Positions 6,790 to 12,607 of a DNA stretch of 12,607 nt are shown in pieces. Position numbers and translations under genes: made by a program. The notes beneath the pieces are model-generated. The model was not told the DNA's origin. It did not search any database and worked only from the letters and a program-made list of their open reading frames with translations. Where the stretch lies: positions 1-12,607 of the forward strand of contig CAMCBB010000052.1 of the NCBI GenBank assembly GCA_945872875.1, read 5' to 3'. The stretch's first letter is position 1. Each line of letters opens with the position of its first letter. Source of the stretch: Flavobacterium psychrophilum (GTDB lineage Bacteria; Bacteroidota; Bacteroidia; Flavobacteriales; Flavobacteriaceae).

Positions 6790-7485
6790 ATGAAAAAAAT
6801 TATTTTAACAGTAGCAGCAGTATTCGCTTTATCGTTTGCTAATGCGCAAGACTTTAAGTCTAAAAGAGGAGAAAATTATTTGCCAGTAGCTGGAGAATGG
6901 GCTATTGGGTTTGATGCAACTTCATTTGTTGATTTTGCTGGTAAAGTTGTGCAAGGAAGCGCAGTATCTCCAACAGTGGTTGGTGTTAATAAAAATGCTC
7001 TTTATGCATTTGGTAAATATTACAAAACAGACAAAATTGCTTACAGAGCGATTGCTAATTTTATGTTTTTAAACAACTCTGCAGACAAGTATAATCAAAT
7101 GAGATTAATTGCTGGATTAGGAAAAGAGTGGAGAAGAGGTTCAACAAGATTACAAGGTTATTATGGTGTTGACGGACTCTTTATGTTTGATAGTGGAAAA
7201 AAAGTTGGAGATAATGATAGAGAAAAAAGCACTTTAGGTCTTGGTGCAAGAGGATTTTTAGGATGTGAGTATTTTATTATTCCTAAAATTTCTATTGGAC
7301 TTGAGTATGGTTTTGGTGCAATGCTTCAATCTAAAAATTCATCAACTTACATAAATATTGGTGGTGTTGATACAGGAATGGCACAATCATCTTTTGTAAA
7401 TGATACTCAAGTTACAGCTGATAACGGGGCAGTTAATTCAACTAAATGGGGTGGTGGTCATTTAAATATTACATTTCATTTCTAA
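6790..7485 (+). CDS. Secreted protein, probable outer-membrane beta barrel
   Basis: This 231-residue protein has a clear signal peptide (MKK, hydrophobic core, FANA before Gln20). The mature part alternates hydrophobic and polar residues with many Gly and aromatic residues, for example YYGVDGLFMF, LGLGARGFLGCEYF and ISIGLEYGFGAML. It ends in the strand GHLNITFHF with a terminal Phe, a usual barrel-assembly signal. About eight strands would fit a small OmpA/OmpW-sized barrel. I do not recognise a named family and no catalytic motif is visible. The gene stands alone, with its own strong promoter and terminator, which suggests independent and possibly high expression. The signal peptide is near certain, the barrel likely, and the function unknown. 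Confidence 0.75.
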   Translation: MKKIILTVAAVFALSFANAQDFKSKRGENYLPVAGEWAIGFDATSFVDFAGKVVQGSAVSPTVVGVNKNALYAFGKYYKTDKIAYRAIANFMFLNNSADKYNQMRLIAGLGKEWRRGSTRLQGYYGVDGLFMFDSGKKVGDNDREKSTLGLGARGFLGCEYFIIPKISIGLEYGFGAMLQSKNSSTYINIGGVDTGMAQSSFVNDTQVTADNGAVNSTKWGGGHLNITFHF

Positions 7486-7506
7486 TCTAATTTAGATTTA
7501 CCAAAT

Positions 7507-7537
7507 AACCACTCAAGAAATTGAGTGGTTTTTTTTT
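7507..7537 (+). terminator. Terminator after the first barrel gene
   Basis: AACCACTCAA (7507-7516) pairs perfectly with TTGAGTGGTT (7521-7530) around a GAAA tetraloop, followed by a T-run to 7537. It is a textbook Rho-independent terminator. Its AACCACTC/GAGTGGTT arms recur in the terminator after the next gene. Confidence 0.95.
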
Positions 7538-7553
7538 GTTTTAAATTTTAAAC

Positions 7554-7578
7554 CACTACATATGTAGTGTTTTTTTTT
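7554..7578 (+). terminator. Second, tandem hairpin terminator
   Basis: CACTAC (7554-7559) pairs with GTAGTG (7564-7569) around ATAT, forming a perfect 16-base palindrome, and a nine-base T-run follows (7570-7578). Placed 16 bases after the first terminator, it probably backs it up. It also begins with AACCACT, like the other two terminators in this block. Confidence 0.7.
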
Positions 7579-7689
7579 CTTCAATATGTATAATGCTATT
7601 TACATTTATGTTAATTTTTCAACTTATTTTATTTTAATTTATTTAAAATCAATTATTTAACAATTACTTATTTGTTTATAAGTATTTAC

Positions 7690-7756
7690 TTGTTAATAAA
7701 TATATTTTCACTTACTAAAATTTCGTTAATTAATTATATATTTTTGCATTATTAAC
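7690..7756 (+). promoter_or_regulatory. Upstream box and flanking half-sites of the second barrel gene
   Basis: TTGTTAATAA (7690-7699), four bases, then ATTTTCAC (7704-7711) repeat the box found at 6704-6724. GTTAATAA (7692-7699) is inverted as TTATTAAC (7749-7756) across the promoter. The span of 65 bases is almost the 66 bases seen at the first barrel gene. The rest of the 7579-7773 spacer is AT-rich and shows no gene. Confidence 0.45.
7739..7746 (+). promoter_or_regulatory. -7 promoter box of the second barrel gene
   Basis: TATTTTTG followed by C matches TAnnTTTG. No TTG lies at the usual upstream distance, so activity may depend on another factor. Transcription would start near 7753, about 21 bases before the ATG at 7774. 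Confidence 0.6.
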
Positions 7757-7773
7757 CTATTAATCTAAAAAAA

Positions 7774-8361
7774 ATGAAAAAATTAATTTTTGCATTGTTT
7801 ATTGTTAGCTCATTTTATTCAAATGCTCAAGGTGTACATGGAGGTTTTTCCAGTGGTTCACAATTATTAAAAATTGAAGCAGGATATTCATTAAATGAAA
7901 ATATTCATGTTGGTGGGTATTACTCATTGGGTATGGATTTAAATGCAATTCCTTTGCCATCATCTTATGGTGTTTATGGAAGGTATTCTTTTGAAAAATC
8001 TGATTTGTTTAGTAATGATTGGATTCAAGTTACTGCAAGACCATATGTTGGTGCTAGTGTTGGTCAAATTCATACAAATGAAATAGTATCATCTACTACT
8101 ACTTTATCATTTCCTTTTTCATCTTCAACATCAAAAGTTACTCCAGCTAAAACCGAAATGGGTTATTTAGCATCAGCTGGAATAGAATTACTTTACGGTA
8201 GTAATTCAACATGGGGTACTTTTTTCGAGATAGGAGTTGGAAAAGCACCTAATTATTTTAAAGCTATCACCTCAACTTTAAATTCATTAGATAGTAATAG
8301 CACACCTGATGGTACAGGCACATTTTCTTTTAATGTTGGATTCAGATTTTATTTACAATAA
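7774..8361 (+). CDS. Secreted protein, probable small outer-membrane beta barrel
   Basis: This 195-residue protein has a signal peptide (MKKLIFALF core, YSNA before Gln19). The mature part shows repeated amphipathic strands: LLKIEAGYSL, IHVGGYYSLGM, YGVYGRYSF, ARPYVGASVGQI, GYLASAGIELLYG, TFFEIGVGKA and FSFNVGFRFYL. This fits an eight-stranded barrel with a Ser/Thr-rich loop near residues 108-126. No family name is secure. It is not clearly similar in sequence to the protein at 6790, although their promoters and terminators look alike. Two stop codons stand in tandem (TAA TAA, 8359-8364). It is single in its unit, with its own promoter and terminator. The surface location is inferred. Confidence 0.72.
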   Translation: MKKLIFALFIVSSFYSNAQGVHGGFSSGSQLLKIEAGYSLNENIHVGGYYSLGMDLNAIPLPSSYGVYGRYSFEKSDLFSNDWIQVTARPYVGASVGQIHTNEIVSSTTTLSFPFSSSTSKVTPAKTEMGYLASAGIELLYGSNSTWGTFFEIGVGKAPNYFKAITSTLNSLDSNSTPDGTGTFSFNVGFRFYLQ

Positions 8362-8393
8362 TAAAATTATTATTTAGCCTATTATTTTATTTT

Positions 8394-8425
8394 AAAACCA
8401 CTCCATTTCTGGAGTGGTTTTTTTT
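8394..8425 (+). terminator. Terminator after the second barrel gene
   Basis: AAAACCACTCC (8394-8404) pairs with GGAGTGGTTTT (8411-8421) around ATTTCT, followed by T to 8425. The arms AACCACTC/GAGTGGTT equal those at 7507-7530. An AT-only inverted repeat (AATAATAA, TTATTATT, 8357-8374) overlaps the stop codon just upstream. Confidence 0.93.
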
Positions 8426-8441
8426 ATTGCTTCTTTTCTCG

Positions 8442-8449
8442 TTACTTTG
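8442..8449 (+). promoter_or_regulatory. Possible -7 box for xerD
   Basis: TTACTTTG differs from TAnnTTTG at one place and ends only five bases before the xerD ATG, so the transcript would be leaderless or nearly so. No upstream TTG is at the right distance. Because a strong terminator precedes it, xerD needs some promoter here, which is the main support. Confidence 0.35.
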
Positions 8450-8454
8450 TAAAT

Positions 8455-9351
8455 ATGAATTGGAGTACCTATTTAAAAAGTTACCAGTCTTTCCTTAAAA
8501 TTGAAAGAGGTCTGTCTAAAAACACTATAGCCAACTATACTCTTGATATTGAAAAGCTGTGTTTGTATTTAGAGCAAAATGCTTTAACTATTTCTCCAAT
8601 TAAAATTACAGAAGAAACCATTCAGCAGTTTATTTATGCTATTTCTAAAGATGTTAATGCACGATCGCAAGCCCGAATCATTTCTGGTTTAAAAAGCTTC
8701 TTTTCCTATTTGATATTTGAAGATTATCGAACCGATAGTCCGATGGAGCTTATTGAGGCACCGCGTTTGGGTAGAAAATTACCAGACACACTTTCAGTTC
8801 AAGATATTGATAATTTAATCGCTGCCATCGATTTATCGAAACTAGAAGGGGAGCGTAACAGAGCCATTTTAGAAACTTTGTACGGCTGTGGATTGCGCGT
8901 TTCTGAATTGGTTTCTTTAAAAATATCCGATTTATTTTTTGACGAGGGTTTTATTAAAATCACCGGAAAAGGGGATAAGCAGCGCTTTGTACCAATAAGT
9001 GAAGTAACTCAGAAATACATCTTACTTTATAAAAATTTAATTCGAAGTCAACTTCAAATTCAAAAAGGATTTGAAGATACTTTGTTTCTCAATCGCCGAG
9101 GCAAACAATTAACGCGCGCAATGATTTTTACAATAATTAAGGATTTAGCTGTTGCTATTAATCTAAATAAAGTAATAAGTCCGCATACTTTGCGACATTC
9201 ATTTGCAACACATTTACTTGAGAATGGTGCCGATTTGCGATCTATTCAGCTATTATTAGGGCACGAATCGATTACTACAACTGAAATTTATGTGCATTTA
9301 GATAGAAAGCATCTTACGCAAATTGTAAATACCTTTCACCCCAGAAAATAA
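8455..9351 (+). CDS. xerD: Site-specific tyrosine recombinase XerD
   Basis: XerD acts with or as the partner of a XerC-type recombinase at the chromosomal dif site to resolve chromosome dimers at division. The 298 residues equal the length of E. coli XerD. The N-terminal SAM-like core-binding domain spans about residues 1-105 (SYQSFLKIERGLSKNTIANY). The catalytic domain carries R148 (GLRVSEL), K172 (GKGDKQR), H244 and R247 (HTLRHSF), H270 (LLLGHES) and the nucleophile Y279 (EIYVHLD), the same numbers as in E. coli. This is a housekeeping enzyme, not a phage or transposon integrase: no attachment sites or mobile genes flank it. The gene is single and ends inside a terminator shared with the convergent rny. 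Confidence 0.95.
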   Translation: MNWSTYLKSYQSFLKIERGLSKNTIANYTLDIEKLCLYLEQNALTISPIKITEETIQQFIYAISKDVNARSQARIISGLKSFFSYLIFEDYRTDSPMELIEAPRLGRKLPDTLSVQDIDNLIAAIDLSKLEGERNRAILETLYGCGLRVSELVSLKISDLFFDEGFIKITGKGDKQRFVPISEVTQKYILLYKNLIRSQLQIQKGFEDTLFLNRRGKQLTRAMIFTIIKDLAVAINLNKVISPHTLRHSFATHLLENGADLRSIQLLLGHESITTTEIYVHLDRKHLTQIVNTFHPRK

Positions 9352-9381
9352 AAAAAGCTTGTCAAACGACAAGCTTTTTTT
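9351..9381. terminator. Bidirectional terminator between xerD and rny
   Basis: AAAAAAGCTTGTC (9351-9363) pairs perfectly with GACAAGCTTTTTT (9368-9380) around AAAC. The A-tract on one side and T-tract on the other allow termination of both convergent genes. Its first base is the last base of the xerD stop codon. Confidence 0.93.
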
Positions 9382-9398
9382 ATAATAAAGAGCAACTA

Positions 9399-10961
9399 TT
9401 ACTTAGCGATATTAACCGCTCTAGTTTCTCTAATTACGGTAATTTTCACTTGCCCAGGGTAAGTCATTTCAGTTTGAATTTTTTGAGAAATTTCAAATGA
9501 TAAACTAGAAGCCATATCGTCATTTACTTTTTCACTTTCAACAATCACACGCAATTCACGACCTGCTTGTATTGCATAGGCATTTTTAACTCCGTTAAAT
9601 CCGAAAGCAATTTCTTCAAGATCTTTTAATCTTTGAATGTATGAATCCAATACTTGTCTTCTTGCACCTGGTCTTGCACCAGAAATAGCATCACAAACTT
9701 GAATAATTGGAGAAATTAAGTATTTCATTTCAATCTCGTCGTGGTGCGCTCCAATTGCGTTACATACTTCTTCTTTTTCGCCATATTTCTCAGCCCATTG
9801 CATTCCTAATAATGCGTGTGGTAAATCACTTTCTGCATCAGGCACTTTACCAATATCGTGAAGTAAACCAGCGCGTTTAGCTAATTTAACATTCAGTCCA
9901 AGTTCAGCAGCCATGATTCCGCAAAGTTTAGAAACTTCTCTAGAGTGTTGCAATAAGTTTTGACCATAAGAAGAACGGTATTTCATTCTACCAACCGTTT
10001 TGATAAGCTCTGGATGTAATCCATGAATACCTAAGTCAATTACAGTTCGTTTTCCAACTTCAACAATTTCTTCTTCAATTTGTTTGGTAGTTTTAGCCAC
10101 GACCTCTTCAATTCGTGCCGGGTGAATACGACCGTCTGTAACTAATTTATGTAAGGATAATCTTGCAATTTCTCTTCTTACCGGATCAAAGCAAGAAAGG
10201 ATGATTGCTTCAGGTGTATCGTCTACAATAATCTCAACTCCTGTTGCTGCTTCAAGGGCACGAATGTTTCTACCTTCACGTCCAATAATTCTTCCTTTCA
10301 CATCATCTGATTCGATATTGAAAACAGAAACACAGTTTTCAACTGCTTCTTCTGTTCCAACACGCTGAATGGTATTTATGATAACTTTTTTAGCTTCTTG
10401 TTGTGCGGTAAGTTTGGCTTCTTCAATAGTATCTTGGATGTGTGCCATTGCTTTGGTTCTTGCCTCTGCTTTTAAGCTTTCAACCAATTGTTCTTTTGCA
10501 TCTTCTGCCGATAAACCTGAAATAACTTCAAGTTGCTCCACCTGGCTTTTGTGCATTTTCTCAATTTCCTGTTGCTTTTTATTTAGTACTTCAAGCTTCG
10601 ATTCATACTCTGCTGTTTTAGCTTCATAATCATCGTTTACTTTCTTAGCTTTAGCTAATTCACTAGAAACTTGAGATTCTTTATCTCGAATTCTTTTTTC
10701 GACTTCGGCCATTCTTTTATCCTTAGCTAAAATCTCCTTTTCATGTTCTGACTTTAATTCTAAAAACTTTTCTTTAGCTTGAAGTAATTTGTCTTTTTTA
10801 ATATTTTCGCCTTCAAGATTTGCATCTTTTAATATTGATGCTGCGTCTTTTTTTGCGTTTTTTAGTAGGTTGGATGCGGTGCTTTTTTCCAATACTTTTG
10901 TTATTGTAAAACCTCCTGCTAATCCACCTACCATACCGATAATTATAGATATTATGTCCAT
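9399..10961 (-). CDS. rny: Ribonuclease Y
   Basis: RNase Y is a membrane-anchored endoribonuclease that starts mRNA decay and processing. The 520 residues show the full family order. A single N-terminal membrane helix (about 3-21, Gly-rich) is followed by a long charged coiled coil (about 30-195, repeated EKxxxLE patterns). Next come a KH RNA-binding domain with [11 protein letters not shown] at 223-233 and an HD domain with the metal-binding H368-D369 in [10 protein letters not shown], then AHHDE near 405-409. Nothing is truncated. The start at 10961 lies directly before the membrane helix, and only about 23 bases separate it from the T-run of the 6S RNA. No separate -7 box is evident, so it may be read through from the zapA unit. 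Confidence 0.96.
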   Translation of the reverse strand: MDIISIIIGMVGGLAGGFTITKVLEKSTASNLLKNAKKDAASILKDANLEGENIKKDKLLQAKEKFLELKSEHEKEILAKDKRMAEVEKRIRDKESQVSSELAKAKKVNDDYEAKTAEYESKLEVLNKKQQEIEKMHKSQVEQLEVISGLSAEDAKEQLVESLKAEARTKAMAHIQDTIEEAKLTAQQEAKKVIINTIQRVGTEEAVENCVSVFNIESDDVKGRIIGREGRNIRALEAATGVEIIVDDTPEAIILSCFDPVRREIARLSLHKLVTDGRIHPARIEEVVAKTTKQIEEEIVEVGKRTVIDLGIHGLHPELIKTVGRMKYRSSYGQNLLQHSREVSKLCGIMAAELGLNVKLAKRAGLLHDIGKVPDAESDLPHALLGMQWAEKYGEKEEVCNAIGAHHDEIEMKYLISPIIQVCDAISGARPGARRQVLDSYIQRLKDLEEIAFGFNGVKNAYAIQAGRELRVIVESEKVNDDMASSLSFEISQKIQTEMTYPGQVKITVIRETRAVNIAK

Positions 10962-10983
10962 GTTTTAATTTAAAAAATTATAT

Positions 10984-11143
10984 AAAAAAACCTACATTAA
11001 TTGCTTGTATAAACTCGATAAGACAAGTTTTGAGTTAACTCGTTGTTCAAGTTTCCCACAAATTGCGGGCATACTATAGTAACGATGATTCACTCATTTT
11101 AATTTGTTAGTGTTGAGTTTACCAAAAATGAACTAATGTAGGC
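10984..11143 (-). ncRNA. ssrS: 6S RNA (flavobacterial type)
   Basis: 6S RNA binds the RNA polymerase holoenzyme by imitating an open promoter and tunes transcription in slow growth. On the minus strand, CCTACATTA (11142-11134) pairs perfectly with TAATGTAGG (10999-10991), closing an RNA of about 155 bases. Seven T residues follow at once, so the closing stem also works as a terminator. A second helix pairs 11115-11121 with 11010-11016 (TAAACTC/GAGTTTA). The apical hairpin is CCCGCA...TGTGGG (11069-11055). Weakly paired middle sections fit the required large bulge. The place between zapA and rny fits the zapA-ssrS link known in many bacteria and, as I recall, the 6S-Flavo family. No -7 box is obvious, so it may be cut from the zapA transcript. 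Confidence 0.8.
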
Positions 11144-11185
11144 AGTATTTTTAGTCTATTTGTAAGAACGTATTTTTTTGAAATA

Positions 11186-11476
11186 TTATTTTAGATATTG
11201 ATCCAATAACTCATTCATTTTTGTCAATCGCGCAATAGATTCTGTTCCATCTATTGCATTATCCACATTTTTTTGTTCTAATTGAGAAGCAAATTGTAGG
11301 GCGCACATTGCCAAAACATCTTGTTTATCACGAACAGCATAGTTTTCTTCGAATTGCTTTATCATATTATCAATTTTTTTTGAAGCACTACGCATTGCTT
11401 CTTCTTGAGAAGGGTCTACCGTTAATGGATAAACTCTATCTGCAATTGATAATTTAATTTTAAGCTTTTCATTCAT
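11186..11476 (-). CDS. zapA: Cell division protein ZapA
   Basis: ZapA binds FtsZ and bundles its filaments at the division ring in the cytoplasm. The 96 residues match the family: an N-terminal beta-hairpin domain (KLKIKLSIADRVYPLTVDPSQEEAMRSASKKIDNMI, the last part a helix) and then a helix with the typical QDVLAMCALQFASQL, leading into a C-terminal coiled coil for dimer and tetramer formation. The start at 11476 lies four bases after the stop of the coiled-coil gene upstream, so the two are co-transcribed and probably translationally linked. No Shine-Dalgarno is visible, as usual in this phylum. About 42 bases after the stop the 6S RNA begins. Confidence 0.93.
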   Translation of the reverse strand: MNEKLKIKLSIADRVYPLTVDPSQEEAMRSASKKIDNMIKQFEENYAVRDKQDVLAMCALQFASQLEQKNVDNAIDGTESIARLTKMNELLDQYLK

Positions 11477-11480
11477 AGTT

Positions 11481-11771
11481 TTAATCTGCTATCTGTGAAA
11501 TACAGTAATCTATCTCTCTAATTAATGAATTTATTTTAAGCTTCGTATCTCTTTTATAATCTTCACTGCCAAGTAGTGAATTAGTTAATTTTAAAGTTTC
11601 AACATCTTTTTTTAGTTGCTCAATAACTAAATTCTGATTTTGATTTGACCCCACTGAAATAGTTAGTTGTTTTTCTAACTCTTGCTTTTTTTCTTCTAAA
11701 CTGTTTATTTTCAAAAACAATTTTTGAATTTTATTTTCAAGAGTATCTATTATTTCGGTGATTTCACTCAT
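11481..11771 (-). CDS. Small coiled-coil protein encoded before zapA
   Basis: This 96-residue protein starts MSEITEIID. It is made almost wholly of charged helix with leucine/isoleucine heptads (about residues 5-40 and 50-72), a Ser/Gly/Asn-rich break near 41-48, and a C-terminal helix (INSLIREIDYCISQIAD). No signal peptide or membrane segment is present. I do not recognise a named family. Its place directly before zapA (four-base gap) and its form recall small coiled-coil partners of ZapA such as ZapB or the Caulobacter ZauP, but that role is inference. An in-frame GTG at 11780 would add three residues. The ATG at 11771 is preferred because ATG is the commoner start and the -7 box leaves it a normal leader of about 20 bases. 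Confidence 0.8.
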   Translation of the reverse strand: MSEITEIIDTLENKIQKLFLKINSLEEKKQELEKQLTISVGSNQNQNLVIEQLKKDVETLKLTNSLLGSEDYKRDTKLKINSLIREIDYCISQIAD

Positions 11772-11799
11772 CTGTAACACTATTCATTACTTAATCTTA

Positions 11800-11830
11800 C
11801 AAATTTATAATTCCTATTCTATTAAAGCAA
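11800..11830 (-). promoter_or_regulatory. Promoter of the coiled-coil-zapA-6S unit
   Basis: On the minus strand TTG (11830-11828) is followed after 20 bases by TAAATTTG (11807-11800), which fits the Bacteroidota primary promoter closely. The transcript would start near 11793, about 22 bases before the ATG at 11771. Confidence 0.72.
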
Positions 11831-11877
11831 TATTTTTTGCTAAAAAAAATATTTATTTTTAGTTTACAGGCTAACAT

Positions 11878-11909
11878 TTTGTAAAATAGCTACTTGAAAA
11901 ATAGTTTTG
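11878..11909 (+). promoter_or_regulatory. Promoter of the M23 peptidase gene
   Basis: TTTG (11878-11881), 20 bases, then TAGTTTTG (11902-11909) match the -33 and -7 elements with the same spacing as the divergent promoter at 11800-11830. The transcript would start near 11916, leaving a leader of about 53 bases before the ATG at 11969. Confidence 0.65.
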
Positions 11910-11968
11910 GTCTAATTTTTTTTGTATCTTTCTTATTTTGTAAATTAGCCAAATAGCAACTTTTTTAA

Positions 11969-12607
11969 ATGAAATTAACACCTTTTTTTTTATTAATCTC
12001 TTTATTTACTTTTTCACAAAATCCTTATCCTCAAGATTATTTTGTGCAACCTCTGGAAATACCAATGCAGCTATCAGGTAATTTTGGAGAACTACGCCCC
12101 AATCACTTTCATGCTGGTTTTGATTTTAAAACAAATCAAAAAGAAGGTTTAAATGTTCATGCTTCCGCAGAAGGGTATGTGTCTCGAATTAAAATTGCAT
12201 CAAACGGTTACGGAAAAGCAATATATATAACCCATCCAAATGGTTATACTACCGTTTATGGGCACTTGCAAAAAGCTGTAGGTGCGATTCAAGAAAAAAT
12301 TGAAGAACTGCAATATGCTGCTAAAAGTTATGAAATAGAAGCTTATTTAAAACCTGATGAATTGCCGATTTCTAAAAATCAAATTATAGCTATTTCAGGA
12401 AATACAGGTGGTTCTGAAGGTCCGCACTTGCACTTTGAATTTAGAGATAGTAAAACTGAAAAAATAATCAATCCTTTATTTTTTGGATTGAAATTAAAAG
12501 ATACTAAAAAACCAATAGTTTCTGGAGTTTATGTTTATCCAATTGATGAAAATTCGGTTGTGAATGAGTCAAAGATTCCAGTAATGTTAAGTTTGTCTTT
12601 GCAAAAA
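11969..12607 (+). CDS. M23 family metallopeptidase, N-terminal part
   Basis: The gene runs off the right edge, with 213 codons and no stop. The N-terminus has a signal peptide (MKLTPFFLLISLFTFS before Gln17), so the product is exported. The LytM-like Zn domain shows H48 and D52 in HAGFD, H99 in YGHLQ, and H153 and H155 in GPHLHFE, so the metal ligands and catalytic His are complete. Such enzymes cut peptide cross-links in peptidoglycan during growth or daughter-cell separation. A helix-rich insert of about 30 residues (IQEKIEELQYAAKSYEIEAYL) lies between YGHL and the GNTGGSEGPHLH block. The domain sits at the N-terminus, with at least 55 more residues after HLHFE (LKDTKKPIVSGVYVYP), as in flavobacterial M23 proteins with C-terminal extensions. 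The gene diverges from the zapA unit, which fits a division role but does not prove it. Confidence 0.92.
   Translation, partial: MKLTPFFLLISLFTFSQNPYPQDYFVQPLEIPMQLSGNFGELRPNHFHAGFDFKTNQKEGLNVHASAEGYVSRIKIASNGYGKAIYITHPNGYTTVYGHLQKAVGAIQEKIEELQYAAKSYEIEAYLKPDELPISKNQIIAISGNTGGSEGPHLHFEFRDSKTEKIINPLFFGLKLKDTKKPIVSGVYVYPIDENSVVNESKIPVMLSLSLQK

Noticed and set aside
8455..9351. Tyrosine recombinase as a sign of an integrated mobile element
   Set aside because: Catalytic residue positions and length equal housekeeping XerD, and no tRNA, attachment repeat or phage gene lies nearby.
10369..10629. Rightward frame of 86 codons opposite rny, rich in Ser, Cys and Ala
   Set aside because: It mirrors the coiled-coil codons of RNase Y and has no start context or homology that I recognise.
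11778..11780. GTG start for the coiled-coil gene
   Set aside because: It would add only three residues; the ATG at 11771 is a better start and still gives a normal leader.
11827..11840. Small GCAA/TTGC hairpin upstream of the coiled-coil gene
   Set aside because: The four-base stem has a mismatch next to it and overlaps the -33 element, so it is probably chance in AT-rich DNA.

Overview
The window looks like core chromosome of a member of the Flavobacteriaceae, most likely Flavobacterium or a close relative. The DNA is AT-rich and Shine-Dalgarno sequences are weak or absent. Several genes are preceded by the Bacteroidota -7 box TAnnTTTG. The gene set also fits: DUF493, DUF4290, a DUF5686 protein with a carboxypeptidase-regulatory-like domain, an Asp-type MurA, and a zapA / 6S RNA / rny cluster. 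No virus, transposon, CRISPR array or defence system is visible, and no convincing undescribed multi-gene system was found. The new-looking signals are mostly regulatory and RNA-level.

Layout. Positions 1-53 hold the start of a leftward short-chain dehydrogenase. Positions 54-306 are intergenic and carry a GC-richer run of three consecutive hairpins (about 130-232), probably a structured RNA resembling the flavo-1 type. A rightward unit follows: DUF493 protein (307-591), DUF4290 protein (593-1312) and murA (1391-2701). It has a decayed CTAAG-type hairpin before murA and a clear terminator after it. A TSUP-type membrane transporter (2761-3525) runs into the leftward pair aroQ / DUF5686 outer-membrane protein (6428-3534).

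Between the divergent aroQ and xerD lies an AT-rich block with two single-gene units for small secreted, probably outer-membrane beta-barrel proteins (6790-7485 and 7774-8361). The two units share an upstream box, a core promoter layout, an inverted half-site pair around the promoter, and terminator arms, although the proteins are not obviously alike. xerD (8455-9351) follows and shares a bidirectional terminator with the leftward rny (10961-9399).

The right end is a leftward unit of coiled-coil protein, zapA, 6S RNA and rny. Diverging from it at 11969 is a truncated M23 peptidase gene with its own well-spaced promoter.

How the genes work together. Several act on the envelope and division: MurA starts peptidoglycan precursor synthesis, ZapA and its coiled-coil neighbour probably support the FtsZ ring, the M23 peptidase cuts or regulates peptidoglycan, and XerD resolves chromosome dimers at division. 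RNase Y and 6S RNA act on RNA turnover and RNA polymerase. AroQ feeds the shikimate pathway. No functional link is evident between AroQ, the TSUP transporter and their neighbours.
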